A DNA stretch of 64,000 bases from Mesorhabditis belari (GCA_958450365.1 CAUEEP010000607.1:1-64000); one strand, 5' to 3'. Positions 21,186-32,357 are shown, counted from the stretch's first letter. Made by a program: numbers and translations. Notes: a model not told the origin generated them from the letters alone.

Positions 21186-21621
21186 TGAGATAACCACTCC
21201 ACCACGAGCCCGCAGTGGCCGCTGGGAAATTGACAGGGCTAAAAAGGGCCACATCTGTCAAAAACTGATTTTATCCCTTTTGTAAACAAAAAATCTTCAG
21301 TTTTAATCTTCAGTTTTGAATACAAATCCACAAAAACAGCAAGCGATTTTGCAATAGCATAACGTTGTGCAGCTGGTTCAAAAGTCGTCACTAGGACACT
21401 CCACTTCAAAAACATCTGTTCTTTTTTATAGCCAAAAGATAGCCAATATAGCCAATATTTTATAGTCAAAAGGTAGCCAATCTTTTACAGAATTGAATAC
21501 CTGATCTCTCATTGTTTCATTCATCGAGATTTAGCGGCAAGGAAGGTTTGGTTGGTGAGTGTGATCGTGATTCGTGATCATGAGATCCGCGTATGAGGGG
21601 GAAAATGGTTGTATAAATTTG

Positions 21622-21702
21622 AATGATTGTAATGATTATAATGATTATAATGATTATAATGATTATAATGATTGTAATGATTGTAATGATGGTAATGATT
21701 TG
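21622..21702. repeat. 9-bp minisatellite AATGATTAT
   Basis: About nine units AATGATTAT/AATGATTGT. Since 9 is a multiple of 3, both strands are open through it, which explains apparent DYN- and HYN-repeat frames. Related tracts: 33,606-33,691 and 37,391-37,470 (inverted). Confidence 0.92.
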
Positions 21703-22284
21703 CACAGATTTGCACGGATTTCTTTGTCCAACAATTCAAAAAAAGTAAAGGCAAAGGCAATGGAGATTAGAGTGATCAGCCTTGAACCGTCTGAGATCAG
21801 CCTTGAACCGTTGAACGGAAGTAATCGAGTTCTCTTTTGGGTGGGTTCGAATCTTCAATCGCGAAATGTTTATTTTTAACAATGAGATTTACAAATAGTT
21901 ACAATAGTTTGTTTATTTGCCACATCATAAAACTTGAATAAAATGAACAAAGCGCAATGTTTTCTAGTAAATAAAAGCATAACTAATACAGTAATTTCGG
22001 CAATGAAGATGCTTAGTCAACTAAATCAAAACTAAAAATTTATCAAAAAATCATAGCGACATGTTTTCGTTGAGTCTTTGAACTTGAATATAAAAAAGAA
22101 GAAGAAAATGAACAAGGTCACCTGTGCGGCGCAAATTTTTGTAGTCAAATTCATATTTCTTTGAGAAAGAAATATTACAAAGTAGTGAGGAGTTTTATCG
22201 AAAGATAATTGAATATTTGAGAGTCTATTTGTAATTATTTCTGTAAAATTTAGTACATTCATGTAAGCTTCGGCAACAGCCTAA

Positions 22285-22450
22285 ATGGTTTCAGTACTGA
22301 AAGCATTTTCAGTACTGAAAGCATTTTCAGGCCTGAAAGCGTTTTCAGGCCTGAAAGCTTTTTCAGTCCTGAAAGCCTTTCAGACCTGAAAGTCTTACAG
22401 TAATGAATGCTTTTCAGTGCTGAAAACCCTTTCAGGCCTGAAAACGCTCC
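22285..22450. repeat. Palindrome array joined to mariner remnant
   Basis: Eight or nine TTTCAGTACTGAAA / TTTCAGGCCTGAAA units end at the ACGCTCCCACCGGGATTACT junction that starts the mariner remnant. The same order is found at 2,570-2,715 (inverted) and 34,320-34,500. Confidence 0.9.
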
Positions 22451-22491
22451 CACCGGGATTACTCTTAATAAATCCATCTCTTTCACTAATG

Positions 22492-22902
22492 GTCATCCCA
22501 CGGTGATTATTCTCTTTTTCTTTCAATATACAATACGACAATTTATCTCGAAGACGTCAATGGCTAAGTCCAGGAGTAATTCCTAAACCGACATCGAAAC
22601 CAGAACAACATGGAAAGAAAGCTCTTCTCTGCGTTTGGTGGATTAACCAAGGATTACTTCATTTTGAAGTGCTAAAAAGGCGAAATGGTTACTGCTGATC
22701 TCCACAGTACACTTGGGCCAGACGATCAGGTCCTCCGCCAAAAAGGCTTCGATCCGAGGACTATCCACTTGCTTTGTGAAGGAAGGCAGGCTATGTGGCA
22801 AGGAAGGCTCAGGAAAAAGATTCCCTACGAGAAGAACAGCTCAAAGACATCGATGAGATCAACAATTGGGTGGTCAACTTCTTCAACTCAAAGCCCGCTT
22901 AA
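22492..22902 (+). pseudogene. mariner transposase remnant
   Basis: The QWLSPGVIPKP and KKALLCVWWINQGLLHFEVL blocks are followed by GPDDQVLRQKGFDPRTIHLL. A deletion then removes HDNARPH through PPDYHLF, and the tail from the NSSKTSMRST frame to the stop is out of frame. Two of three catalytic Asp residues are gone. Confidence 0.83.
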
Positions 22903-23059
22903 TGAGATAACCACTACACCACGAGACCGCAGTGGCCGCTGGGAAATTGACCGGGCTAAAAGGGGCCACATCTGTCAAAAACTGATCTTAGAAAAGGTAG
23001 TTTTGGTGGAAAAATGGCAGAATGAGTTGAATAGTTCCTATTTTTAGCTCCAGACTAGA

Positions 23060-23131
23060 GGTCTCGTGCTGTAGTGGTTTTCACAGGTGTCTAACATACA
23101 CAAGGTCGGCGGTTCGACCCCGCCCGAGATT
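23060..23131 (+). tRNA. tRNA-Val-derived copy, anticodon AAC, decayed
   Basis: Related to 15,012-15,084 but with changes in the D arm (GTGCTGTAGTGGTTTTCAC) and anticodon arm (AGGTGTCTAACATACACA) and with the final CA of the 3' end lost. The T arm is perfect. Probably a pseudogene. Confidence 0.55.
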
Positions 23132-23574
23132 TTTCAAATTTGTCCGCCAATCGCTTTGCTTTTTTAACTACCAGAGGTAGTTTTCGAGTAAATTAACGGT
23201 CCTCCTTCGTCCTCTTCTGAACATGTCCTTCATCTTTCCATTGCCTTACAATCTTCTGGATGGTCCTCAGAGCTATCCAAGCCAATTCTGATGAATTCAA
23301 TTTTATTCATTTCCCGGCACCCTGACAATCAGGCTCGCTTTGGCTCGCTTGCCAATGTCCAAAGCCCCAAATGCAAAAAAAGGCCTTCCAAAGTGTTTAA
23401 CCATTTTGAATGGTTTCAAAGCTCTTTAGTCGCAAAGCTCAAGCATTTCGGTCAAGCAGCAGAAAGACATCTGACATCTCATCAGAAATCGAATTTCCGA
23501 ACTTTTCTTCTTTTTGGTGTAGGAGAGATCTTTTCCGAGGTTTCTTTAATTTTTTCACCAAAAAGAAGAAAACG

Positions 23575-23750
23575 TTTTCAGGCCTGAAAGGGTTTTCAGC
23601 ACTAAAAGCATTGATTACTGTAAGACTTTCAGGTCTGAAAGGCTTTCAGGACTGAAAACGCTTTCAGTCCAGAAGACGCTTTCAGGCCTGAAAATGCTTT
23701 CAGTACTGAAAATGCTTTCAGTACTAAAAGGCTTTCAGTACTGAAAGCGC
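23575..23750. repeat. Palindrome array
   Basis: About eight TTTCAGGCCTGAAA / TTTCAGTACTGAAA units, preceded by unique sequence at 23,290-23,570 and followed by a GC-rich GCGCCGCACCCCGCGCCGCC run. No gene was recognised nearby. Confidence 0.88.
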
Positions 23751-23989
23751 CGCACCCCGCGCCGCCGCCGCATGACGGTGCAATTTTGGTTTTGGTTTGA
23801 TAAAATCGGTTTTGATACAAGAGCATTAGAGACGGGCAGCTTAGAAAATGACTTTATTAAAACTGCGATTAAAACTAATGATGTGTAATTGTTCTAACCA
23901 CGATCCTCCTCTTGATGATCCCACGCATCGTTCGGGTGTTAACGGTCTCCTTCGTCCTCTTCTGAACATGTCCTTCATCTTTCCATTGC

Positions 23990-24400
23990 CTTACAATCTT
24001 CTGGATGGTCCTCAGAGCTATCCCAAGCCAATTCTGATTTCTATGTAGGCAATCGCTTGTCTTATCCCTTCCCCTTTCCCCTCATCTTCCCTCTCCTCCC
24101 CTCTCCACCCTCTCTTTCCTTCCCTCCTCTTCCCCTTCCCTCCTTCCCCAAGAAGGAGCTTTATAGGAACTAAAGAAAACGGAGCTTAAATAAGGAAAAA
24201 ATGGAATGGATATATCTATAAAGTGTGTTCCTCTTGTTTAATGCGTTTTCTAAGAAGCTCTTCTCAGAGAACGTTACTCAAAACGCTAGTTTACATCGAG
24301 AGGGAGGAGAGGGAAGATGTGAGAAAAGGGGATAAGGCAAGCGCGTGATAGAAATCAGAATTGGTAACGAAATTGATTATCAAATCTTTGAATGAAACTG
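23990..24400. repeat. Polypyrimidine/polypurine repeat family, inverted pair
   Basis: A CTTCCCTCTCC-rich tract (24,060-24,170) and its purine counterpart (24,300-24,345) share the flank GACAAGCG-x-GTGCCTATA / AATCAGAATTGG. The family recurs at 6,590-6,660, 25,155-25,265, 38,590-38,740, 42,610-42,715 and 48,895-49,025. Confidence 0.8.
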
Positions 24401-24424
24401 GACACACGTTATGTAGAAGTTGTT

Positions 24425-24700
24425 GGTTGTTTAAATGGTAAGCAAAGTTCCTTCTGAATAGCCCATATTGTGGTTGCCGTGCATCGGCGCGATGTTCGGG
24501 TCGGAGCTGAAAATTGAGAAATACAGATTTTTAGGGTAGAATTTAAATATCAAAATCTTCTAAGTAGTTTGACTCAAAATATGCTTCCCAAGTGCCCTGG
24601 AAACAACTTCTACACATACTGTATAAACATATCGAAATACACGCCCAATCGGCTCCCGATTGGGCGAAAATCAGCAACTAGTGCTAGGTCACCTTCGGTT
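24425..24700 (-). pseudogene. hlh-30 terminal exon (exon 13) copy
   Basis: Homologous to 50,825-51,080. After an ATTTTCAG acceptor the minus strand reads SSDPNIAPMHGNHNMGYS against [18 protein letters not shown] in the gene. The stop TAA is replaced by GAA. The flanking 3' UTR and upstream intron are also recognisable. Confidence 0.85.
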
Positions 24701-24764
24701 TGACCTTCGGTTGATCCGGTCCACAGCCCCCCCTCCCTTTCCCCTCACAGCCTCGACCGGGAAT

Positions 24765-25290
24765 GCACCCTACAAGTGAAAAGTGAGAACTTAAAAGAGT
24801 CAATCTACGTCCAAAACTAGTGCTCTACTCCGCTTGCGATTTAATCATCAAACAAACGCTTGTACATAATTGTTTCCAGTTTCTCTAAAAAGATTTGATA
24901 ACTATTTTCCTTCCCAAATGGCGCGTAGTTGTCATCTGTGAACCGGGATCGCTGCTAAATGCCAACTCTGAATAACAAAAAGGTAGAATTTTTAATTTTT
25001 CAAGTCAAGTTTCCGCTTTTTAGGCCTTCAACTTTCGATTAGCAAGCGTCAATATTCAGGTATGTGATAAAAATAAAAACCTAATGGAAATTGATGTGCT
25101 CGTTAGATTGGGGTTGTGTATGCAGTTGTCTTTGAGTTTTATTTCACAAAATTGGGATTGGGGAAGGAGGAAGGGAAGATGAGAGAAAAGGGAAGGAGAG
25201 CAGACAAGCTAGTGCCTATATATAGAAATCAGAATTGGAACTGAAAATGGTTATGGAATCTTTGAATTAAACTGGACACACTTATGCACA
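24765..25290. repeat. Copy of inverted-repeat-arm end
   Basis: Nearly identical to 42,220-42,745 in the same orientation (and to 6,540-7,060 inverted). It is inserted between the exon 13 and exon 10 copies of the hlh-30 duplicate, splitting it. Confidence 0.9.
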
Positions 25291-25924
25291 AGTCGTTTGT
25301 GGGAAATAAAGAAAATAATCCAATGCATTAATTGGAATTAGGGAAGTAGGAAAGAGAAGAGAGGGTAGAGAGGGGGTTTAAGGTCCCTGGCTGGCTTAAG
25401 GTCCCTGGCCTTAACCAAGGATCATCAAGAGGAGGGTCGTGGTTAGTACAATTACACATCATTAGTTTTCGCAGTTTTAATAAAGCCATTTCCTAAAGCT
25501 GCCCGTCTCTAATGCTCTTGTATCATAACCGATTTTATCAAACCAAAACGAAAACCGCCCTGTCATTATGGGGTACTACAGTGCGCTTCAAATTCTTAAA
25601 GGCACCCTCTAAAACAGCGAATTTTGCGTTTTGACCACCGCTACAACTATTAATCTTTTTCTATCAGAAAGAGCATGTCTCAAAACCTAAAAAGCATTAA
25701 AAAGAAACATACTGTAAAAAAGTAAAAATTAATTTTCACAATGGAAACTTTTTGCTAAATCAACCGTTTCAAATTCTTAGACGCACCCGCCTTTGTTGTT
25801 GTTACTTGAAATTTTTCGTTTTGTTGTGCATATTTTTTTATTAAAAAATTATAGAAATTCCGAGTTCGTTTATGCACCCAAGAAAAAGCCAGAATATTGT
25901 AAACAATCAATAGAATATAATTAG

Positions 25925-26160
25925 ACGAAGTTTTGTTTGATATTTCTATAACTTCTCCACCTCCATTGGCTGATAACCTTATGGACTTGAGTCAAAGAAT
26001 TGATCGAACCCATGGTGAATCCATCCTAGCGGGGAGGCGATCGCCATCGCAGACGTCGTCTCAGAGAGTTGTGACATAAAACCCGATGAGGACTAAAAAT
26101 AAAGAAAAAGAGCAAAATATAAAACATAAATTTAGGGGACCTAGCACTAGTTGCTGATTT
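25925..26160 (-). pseudogene. hlh-30 exon 10 copy
   Basis: Homologous to 51,985-52,230. The minus strand reads [20 protein letters not shown] after the TTTTTAG acceptor, then PLGWIHHGFDQFFDSSP followed by an in-frame TAA where the gene continues QDYQTPQW. Confidence 0.88.
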
Positions 26161-26164
26161 TTTA

Positions 26165-27090
26165 GTGCCCAATCGGGAGCCGATTCATTGTGTGTCTTCG
26201 GGAGGGGAGTCAAGAGAAAAGTTGAGCGATCGCTTACAAGTGATCCGCATGGGGTTTGATTTGGGCTCCCTTGGAATCGAGGGGCGGAGGGGATGGCCGG
26301 GAGTGGGGGAAGAACTTTCGGTGGGCGCCTTGAGGCCATTCTTCGCCAAGATCTCCTCGAGTTCCTAGGTTTGCGTTAAAAAAATGCGTATCCTTAGTCT
26401 TTATCTACTCGTTTAACAGGTATCTACACTAATGAAATATAATATTTGAAAAAGATCGTCACTTTCCCGATGGGGTTTGATTTGGGCTCCCTTGGATCTC
26501 TTTGATTGATCGAGGGGCGAGGGGATGGCCGGGAGTGGGGGAAGAACTTTCGGTGGGCCCCTTTAGGCCATTCTTCGCCAAGATCTCCTCGAGTTCCTAG
26601 GTTTGCGTTAAAAAATTGCGTATCCTTAGTCTTTATCTACTCGTTTAACAGGTATCTACACTAATGAAATATAATATTTGAAAAAGATCGTCACTTTCCC
26701 GATGGGGTTTGATTTGGGCTCCCTTGGATCTCTTTGATTGATCGAGGGCGGAGGGGATGGCCGGGAGTGGGGGAAGAACTTTCGGTGGCGGCCTTGAGGC
26801 CATTCTTCGCCAAGATCTCCTCGAGTTCCTAGGTTTGCGTTAAAAAAATGCGTATCCTTAGTCTTTATCTACTCGTTTAACAGGTATCTACACTAATGAA
26901 ATATAATATTTGAAAAAGATCGTCACTTTCCCGATGGGGTTTGATTTGGGCTCCCTTGGATCTCTTTGATTGATCGAGGGGCGGAGGGGATGGCCGGGAG
27001 TGGGGGAAGAACTTTCGGTGGGCCCCTTTAGGCCATTCTTCGCCAAGATCTCCTCGAGTTCCTAGGTTTGCGTTAAAAAAATTGCGTATC
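26165..27090 (-). pseudogene. hlh-30 exon 9, four tandem copies
   Basis: Unit starts (ATGGGGTTTGATTTGGGCTC) lie at 26,249, 26,470, 26,702 and 26,934, a period of 221-232 bp. Each unit holds exon 9 antisense plus the adjoining intron, including the left end of the intron MITE. All carry the same frameshift as the block A copies, so the amplification came after inactivation. Confidence 0.9.
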
Positions 27091-27879
27091 CTTAGTCTTT
27101 ATCTAATCTAAAAATTTTTGCGAATTTTGCGACTACGCGGCTACGAATGTGCTACCACAGTATTAGGGTAGATTTAGTCATTTTCTAAAGCTGCCCATCT
27201 CTAATGCTCTTGTATCAAAACCGATTTTTTCCTTAACAATAGCTGATCCAGCTGAGCATTACACCTAAAACACAATAGTTGGTAATTTTCAGCTCATTTC
27301 AAACCCACAGAATCAAATTCGCAAATTCAATTTCAACGCAGAGTGAAACTTCGGTACTGTGAAAAGTATTTATTCTAGAACAAAATTATTTGTATTGCTT
27401 TCTTTTGTATTGCAGAAGTTCAAGCGCAAAGTCGTTGGCTACTTTGCACGCAACCGAGAGAGAGTCAAAACTTCGGTAATGTGAAAAGTATTTATTCTAG
27501 AACAAAATTATTTGTATTGCTTTCTTTTGTATTGCAGAAGTTCAAGCGCAAAGTTGTTGGCTACTTTGCACGCAACCGAGAGAGAGTCAAAACTTCGGTA
27601 ATGTGAAAAGTATTTATTCAAAAAGCTAATCAAACATTTGGAAACCTCCACAATTTGCACAATCCACAAGGCTGAAAGCAGGTGATTATTCGAATGATTA
27701 TATTTCAAATCACCGCGTTTTCAGATGCCCATGAGCAAAATTTTTGGGGAAGGAGGGAAGGGAAGAGGAGGCAAGGAAAGAGAGGGTGGAACGGTGTAAA
27801 AAAAAGAATGAATAGAATAGGGAAGCCAATCTAAGCCAAGCCATTCCCCGACGCGCCCTGACTCGATCGGCGTACTGTT

Positions 27880-28040
27880 TCGCCGCTTAATATGTCCGAT
27901 TTGTTCCGTTGTTGCCGTTACTTAATATGCCCTGAAAGCTCTTCCTTGCTTAGAAGCTTTTCTTTTTTCACTTACATCTCGATCCTTTTGCAATTGTTGA
28001 CTGTAGTTACAAGATGCGCAGACGCAGAAACTGAAAGAGA
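27880..28040 (-). pseudogene. hlh-30 exon 8 and 3' exon 7 copy (block B)
   Basis: As in block A, with one more substitution in exon 7 (NYSQQLQKDRD). It carries the same TAA in exon 8. Confidence 0.85.
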
Positions 28041-28079
28041 AATGTTAAGATAGAATATCGACTTATTTATATCCAACTT

Positions 28080-28310
28080 TTGGACATGATTTTGACCTAC
28101 AAAAAGAACTTTTTAGCCGTACTTAGGATTCGCAAAGAGTCTTCGGTGGAAATAGGTGCCTGCGAGGTACTCCATTACACTCTGCTTTGTGGTGATCGTC
28201 CCGGCGTGCACCTCAGCGTTCACATGATTGGCCAAAGCGGCCAAAGCTCGAAAACCAACCTTCTACATACAACTCGAAAATTCGCTGTCTCGTGGAGATT
28301 TCACAGGTAA
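28080..28310 (+). pseudogene. Exon-like open frame, copy 2 (unknown)
   Basis: Identical in translation to 16,976-17,206, including CEVLHYTLLCGDRPGVHLSV. Identity of the copies reflects recent block duplication and is not by itself evidence of function. Confidence 0.35.
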
Positions 28311-29104
28311 AGCTGGCACAATTTTAGGTTTTTACTTTAAAGTATTAGCCATAAGCTTGGGATGTTTCAAACAGCAAAAAAGTTTAGATCGTTCTCAATG
28401 AGCTTCCCAGCCATCAAACAAAGGTTTTCTGTGCACTGATTCGATCTGAAAGCCACAAGAAAACCCAACTTGAGGTGGCTGATTGCTTTTGTTTTGCGGC
28501 CACTTTTTCGATACCTCGATAATATTTTAACTCTTACCAAACTCGAATCCGCTTTTCTTCTCAATCTTCTCTCAGTTCTTCACTAGAACAACTGCAATAA
28601 GAATGATTTACAGATTTATAGAGTTGTAGGCAATTAGTTGTATATGATGATAAGTTTTGAGAGGCTATTTGAAGGGTTTTGAGAGGCTGCCAATTATTGT
28701 GTGACAGTGATAAATCTTGCAAGCTTATTTCAAGCCTTTAAGAGCTTTAAGGGTTAAAATATAAGAAAATCTTATCGTTCTCATCCACGACAACGCGCGC
28801 CCTCATGTTGCAACTGACTGGCTCTAAAATAAATAGCTGTTTGGGAACTTTTAGCGCATCCCCTTTTGATTACTTGGTTTGGGGAGAATGAGTCGGCGCC
28901 GAAATTTAAAGAATTTAGCTCGTTGACTGAATCGTACACTAACTCTATGACTAGTTCACACTATTTTTTACAGTACTCAAGCTTTTATCAGCTTTAAGAA
29001 AAACCCTCATCGTTTTAAGAGCAGAAAATCTCTAGAGATATCTCAAAAATTTCGAGTATTTCCATAAATGAGCTCAAAAAGAAATGATTGCTTTTTTCAA
29101 TCAG

Positions 29105-30205
29105 AATTTAATACCCTAATCTAGACTGAATACCCTAATCTAAGCTAAATACCGTAATCTAGCAATTTTGGATTGAATTTTGGACCTATTCTAGATTGAA
29201 TACCCTAATCCAGACAGTTTAGACTGAATACTCTGATCTAGACTGAACATCTACAGTTTGTCACATCAACAAGCAGCTGGCACAACTAACAATCTAATTA
29301 TAAGCTCAAAAATCTAATTATAGGCTTGTTATTGAAATTTTTGTTTGGAAAAGAAATTTGAAAATTATTATTTTGATTCCATCGTTCTCTGACTTTATTA
29401 CCTTGAGGCATTTTGTTGATTTAAATTACTATCAAGTAGTAAACTACTATCACAAGGTAAAAAGTCGGTTGGATCCAATTTTTAATGATCAATTTGTTCA
29501 GCTGATCAGTTTTGATTAGAGATAAACAATCTCCCCCAGGTGTTTAAGGTCTTTTTAAGTCATTTTTCAGTGTTTCAATGCTTATTTCAACATCAATTTC
29601 GTCTTTCAAGATTTCGAAAATAGAAAAAATATTTTCTAGCTTACTTAAGCTAGCAATATAATGACGAAATAGTCAAAATAGACTGAATTCTTGTTTCAAA
29701 GTCAACGTTGTTTCCAAGATTGTTCTTCAAGTATGTTTTGTGCTCGAAACACGCTCTTTCTAGTCCATTTCTGAAGTTTTTTATAGCAATCTTTTGGTAA
29801 ATAGAATTTGAGTATACTAGAAAGGATGTGTTTTCACATTTATGCACAAAGTTCACCTTAAGGAAAAAGCAGCATTGACGAATAGCATTGATGTACACTA
29901 CGGGACAATGAAAGACGATCGACACTTTCGCGTGTATTTCGTTTTTCAAATATCATATTTCATTGTCCAGTACTGTATAAGTTTATCAAACTTTATAGGT
30001 TTGATCGGTTTCACTGATGAGCTCATCGATTAAATTGATAATCCTATTTAAGAGACAAAACATTTTTTTGAGAGTTTTATGTTTCGGATTCGGACAATGA
30101 ATGATTAACGTTTGCATGTGTTCAGCGAGCAATATTTCGCATTAGCTTCCGCACAATTTTATTTGAAGGATGTCTTAGCCATCTTCAGAGCACAATGATT
30201 TATAT
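29105..30205. repeat. ~1-kb block, copy 2 of 3
   Basis: Matches 38,505-39,815 nearly throughout and 18,545-19,450 with a gap. Beyond 30,205, sequence to about 30,600 is AT-rich and shows nothing I can name. Confidence 0.9.
29894..29977. mobile_element. Small inverted-repeat element (84 bp)
   Basis: It begins TACACTACGGGACAATGAAA and ends TTTCATTGTCCAGTACTGTA, a ~20-bp imperfect terminal inverted repeat with TA at both ends. It is related to the larger element in hlh-30 intron 8 (52,578-52,813). Copy at 39,579-39,662; right half only at 19,166-19,230. Ends of this kind with TA are typical of Tc1/mariner-type MITEs. Confidence 0.75.
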
Positions 30206-30808
30206 AGACTATTTTCTGATTTGAGGATCGCCTTTAGTGTTTGAAAAATGAAAATAGAGTCAGATTTGTGAAGAATTTTAATTTTCGGTAGGTTGAGTTG
30301 AGATTCGTTAGACTTTTAATTCTCGTAACCCCTTACAGAGATTAGAAACCCCTGGGGAGATCGAATTTTTCGTATCGAAGGTTGTCGAAAAGGTGTAGTA
30401 TCCATCTGTCCAAAATAGTTTTGAAGCAAAATAATAATTAACCCCTAAAGATTTCCGGCTACATTTCAAGGAATTATAAAATATGAAAACCTCAAATGAT
30501 CTAAAAGGTAAGTTACGTATGCTATAATATTAGAATCTACACAAAATTTGACTTTAGAAATGTTCTATTTGTTTCATAGACTTACCAATAAAAACCTAGA
30601 TAAAATTAGGGTCAAAGTCGGATAAGCCTTCTACAAAGCCTTTTCAGTATTGAAAGCCTTTTTTTCAAATAAAATTTTAACTAAAATAGTTCTTTGTGTT
30701 CTAAATAGAATTCTTCTACCTCTAAATATAATTATTTTCTCCCAAAGATAGATCGGAAAAAATGGCAGAATGAGTTGAATAGTTCCTATTTTTTAGCTCC
30801 AGACCAGA

Positions 30809-30878
30809 GGTCTGGTGTAGTGGTTATCACATCTGTCTAACATACACAAGGTCGGCGGTTCGGCCCAGCCCGAGATCA
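30809..30878 (+). tRNA. tRNA-Val-derived copy with 3-nt acceptor deletion
   Basis: The 5' acceptor is shortened (GGTCTGGTGTAG for GGTCTCGTGGTGTAG) and the T stem is damaged (GGCGG against CAGCC). Anticodon loop CTAACAT. Not expected to fold into a functional tRNA. Confidence 0.55.
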
Positions 30879-31281
30879 TCTTAATTTTTCAAATTTGTCC
30901 GCCAATCGCTTTGCTTTTTTAACTACCAGAGGTAGTTTTTGATAGTAATACGAAAAGGTGAACTAGATAGGCTGGTCAAATGACTTGAGCCATAGACCTA
31001 TCAACGCAGAATTTTACGCTGGATCCGAATCTGCTAAATAGCACTCTGTCAAAAGTTATGAGTATCCAAAGTTTTGTATGGGGTTTTAAAAACATCTCTC
31101 TTGTTAACAAATAACAAAGTAAGCTTCGGCAACAGCCTAAAAGCAATTTGCCTGACTCGAGCCGACTTTTCCCCACATTTAATGGGTAGAACAAACTGTA
31201 GATGTAGAGTTTTTGTGGCCCTTTTTATCCCTGTCAATTTCCCAGCGGCCACTGCGGTCTCGTGGTGTAGTGGTTATCTCA

Positions 31282-31470
31282 TTAAGCGGGCTTTGAGTTG
31301 AAGAAGTTGACCACCCAATGTTGATCTCATCGATGTCTTTGAGCTGTTCTTCTCGCAGGGAATGTTCCATATTCCGAAATAAGTGATAATCTGGGGGAGC
31401 CATATCGGGACTATACGGGGCATCAGGAAGCACTTGCCACTCTAACTCTTCGAGTTTTTCCTGAGCATTC
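31282..31470 (-). pseudogene. mariner transposase C-terminal fragment
   Basis: The minus strand reads VLPDAPYSPDMAPPDYHLF and the C-terminal tail, with a one-base loss at IDEINIGW that shifts the frame. It is followed by the antisense tRNA-Val half. Confidence 0.83.
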
Positions 31471-31605
31471 CTTTCCTTGTTTGTATCTATGAATGAAATT
31501 GAACGCCTTTTTGGCGCGGGTTAAAAAACATCACTTGAGTTTATAAGCAGATTTTTGAAATGAGGCCTCTATTAATGTGCTCAAACGTTTTTATTTCAGG
31601 AATGA

Positions 31606-31716
31606 GACGTCGATCGGTTGGTTCGTTTCTTGTGTGATGAGGCGCGCAAGCTGAAACCGGATTTTGTTAACTTTTTTAAAAGACTGTTTCACCATCATGT
31701 ACAGAGTGCGGCCTAA
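31606..31716 (+). pseudogene. Short exon-like frame, unknown
   Basis: A TTTCAG acceptor-like site at 31,595-31,600 is closely followed by 36 codons reading DVDRLVRFLCDEARKLKPDF and NFFKRLFHHHVQSAA, then TAA. The composition looks protein-like, but a TGA precedes it in frame right after the acceptor, and no other exon was found. Confidence 0.25.
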
Positions 31717-31719
31717 GTA

Positions 31720-32090
31720 TGGTTACAAGGTTGTAACATCGATTTAAGAAACTGGTTGATTTTTATTTCTTGACTCTAGCTAAACTGCAAGGAATTTCCG
31801 AGAATAAAAATTGAATTGTCTTGATGGCCCTGTTGTGAACTTTTTCTCCATTTCTATCACTGTTTTAAAACTACATTCCATAAATTCTTATAGCTAAGTT
31901 TTTTAATTCCTTTGTTATAAAGTGATTTTCAACCAACCATGTGCTCTTTGAGATGTGCCTCACGTTCCCCAATAGAGACCCACTTTTGAAAGCCCTAAAT
32001 TGATTAACGATTTTAAACTCGACGGCTTGTTGAGCTTACTTATGATTAGATTTTAGTATTAACTGACGATAATCTCTAAAAAACGAATCA
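31720..32090. repeat. Partial copy of inverted-repeat arm
   Basis: Matches 45,130-45,500 directly and 3,810-4,160 inverted (ACAAGGTTGTAACATCGATT and onward). It ends where the palindrome array begins in the arms; here the array is absent. Confidence 0.85.
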
Positions 32091-32271
32091 ATTTTTGTGA
32101 GTTGATTTGCTACACTTAATTTAATCTTTAATTATTTTCATTTTTAGAGATGGGAAGATGAAAACAACGCACACCGGAAGCATATCTCGACCCAATGCTG
32201 GTCATAAATATTTGGCAAAAAGATTCGAAGACACAGGACGCATCCCTAATCAGTTTGCTTCAAAAAATTTC

Positions 32272-32285
32272 CACGTGATCACGTG
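32272..32285. promoter_or_regulatory. E-box doublet CACGTGATCACGTG
   Basis: Two CACGTG hexamers separated by AT form a perfect 14-bp palindrome. It lies 286 bp upstream of the ATG of the secreted-peptide gene and 72 bp upstream of its TATA box. CACGTG is the core bound by bHLH-zip factors of the MiT/TFEB class, which includes the HLH-30 gene at 51-58 kb. Regulation is inferred only from sequence and position. Confidence 0.6.
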
Positions 32286-32357
32286 TCCCTCTCAGCTCAC
32301 GTTTTTGATCGTTTGAATCCGATTTTTTGTTTTAGGTTGTTATCATTCCAGCTTCCA

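Larger units (their letters stand above)
21270..22500. repeat. ~1.25-kb block, direct copy of 33,235-34,530
   Basis: Near-identical to 33,235-34,530. Part of it recurs inverted at 36,920-37,560, and its right end matches 2,740-3,130 inverted. It contains a 9-bp minisatellite (21,622-21,702), GAGATCAGCCTTGAACCGTCT repeats (two here, four in the other copy) and ends in a palindrome array. Confidence 0.9.
26165..28912. repeat. Duplicated block B (direct copy of 15,400-17,810)
   Basis: Same content and order as block A: exon-9 units, 121-bp tandem (27,349-27,610, two full units and a part), exon 8/7 copy, exon-like frame. After 28,912 the two copies diverge abruptly. Confidence 0.92.

Noticed and set aside
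21517..21879. DYN- and HYN-repeat frames on both strands
   Set aside because: Produced by the 9-bp minisatellite, which is open in several frames by construction.
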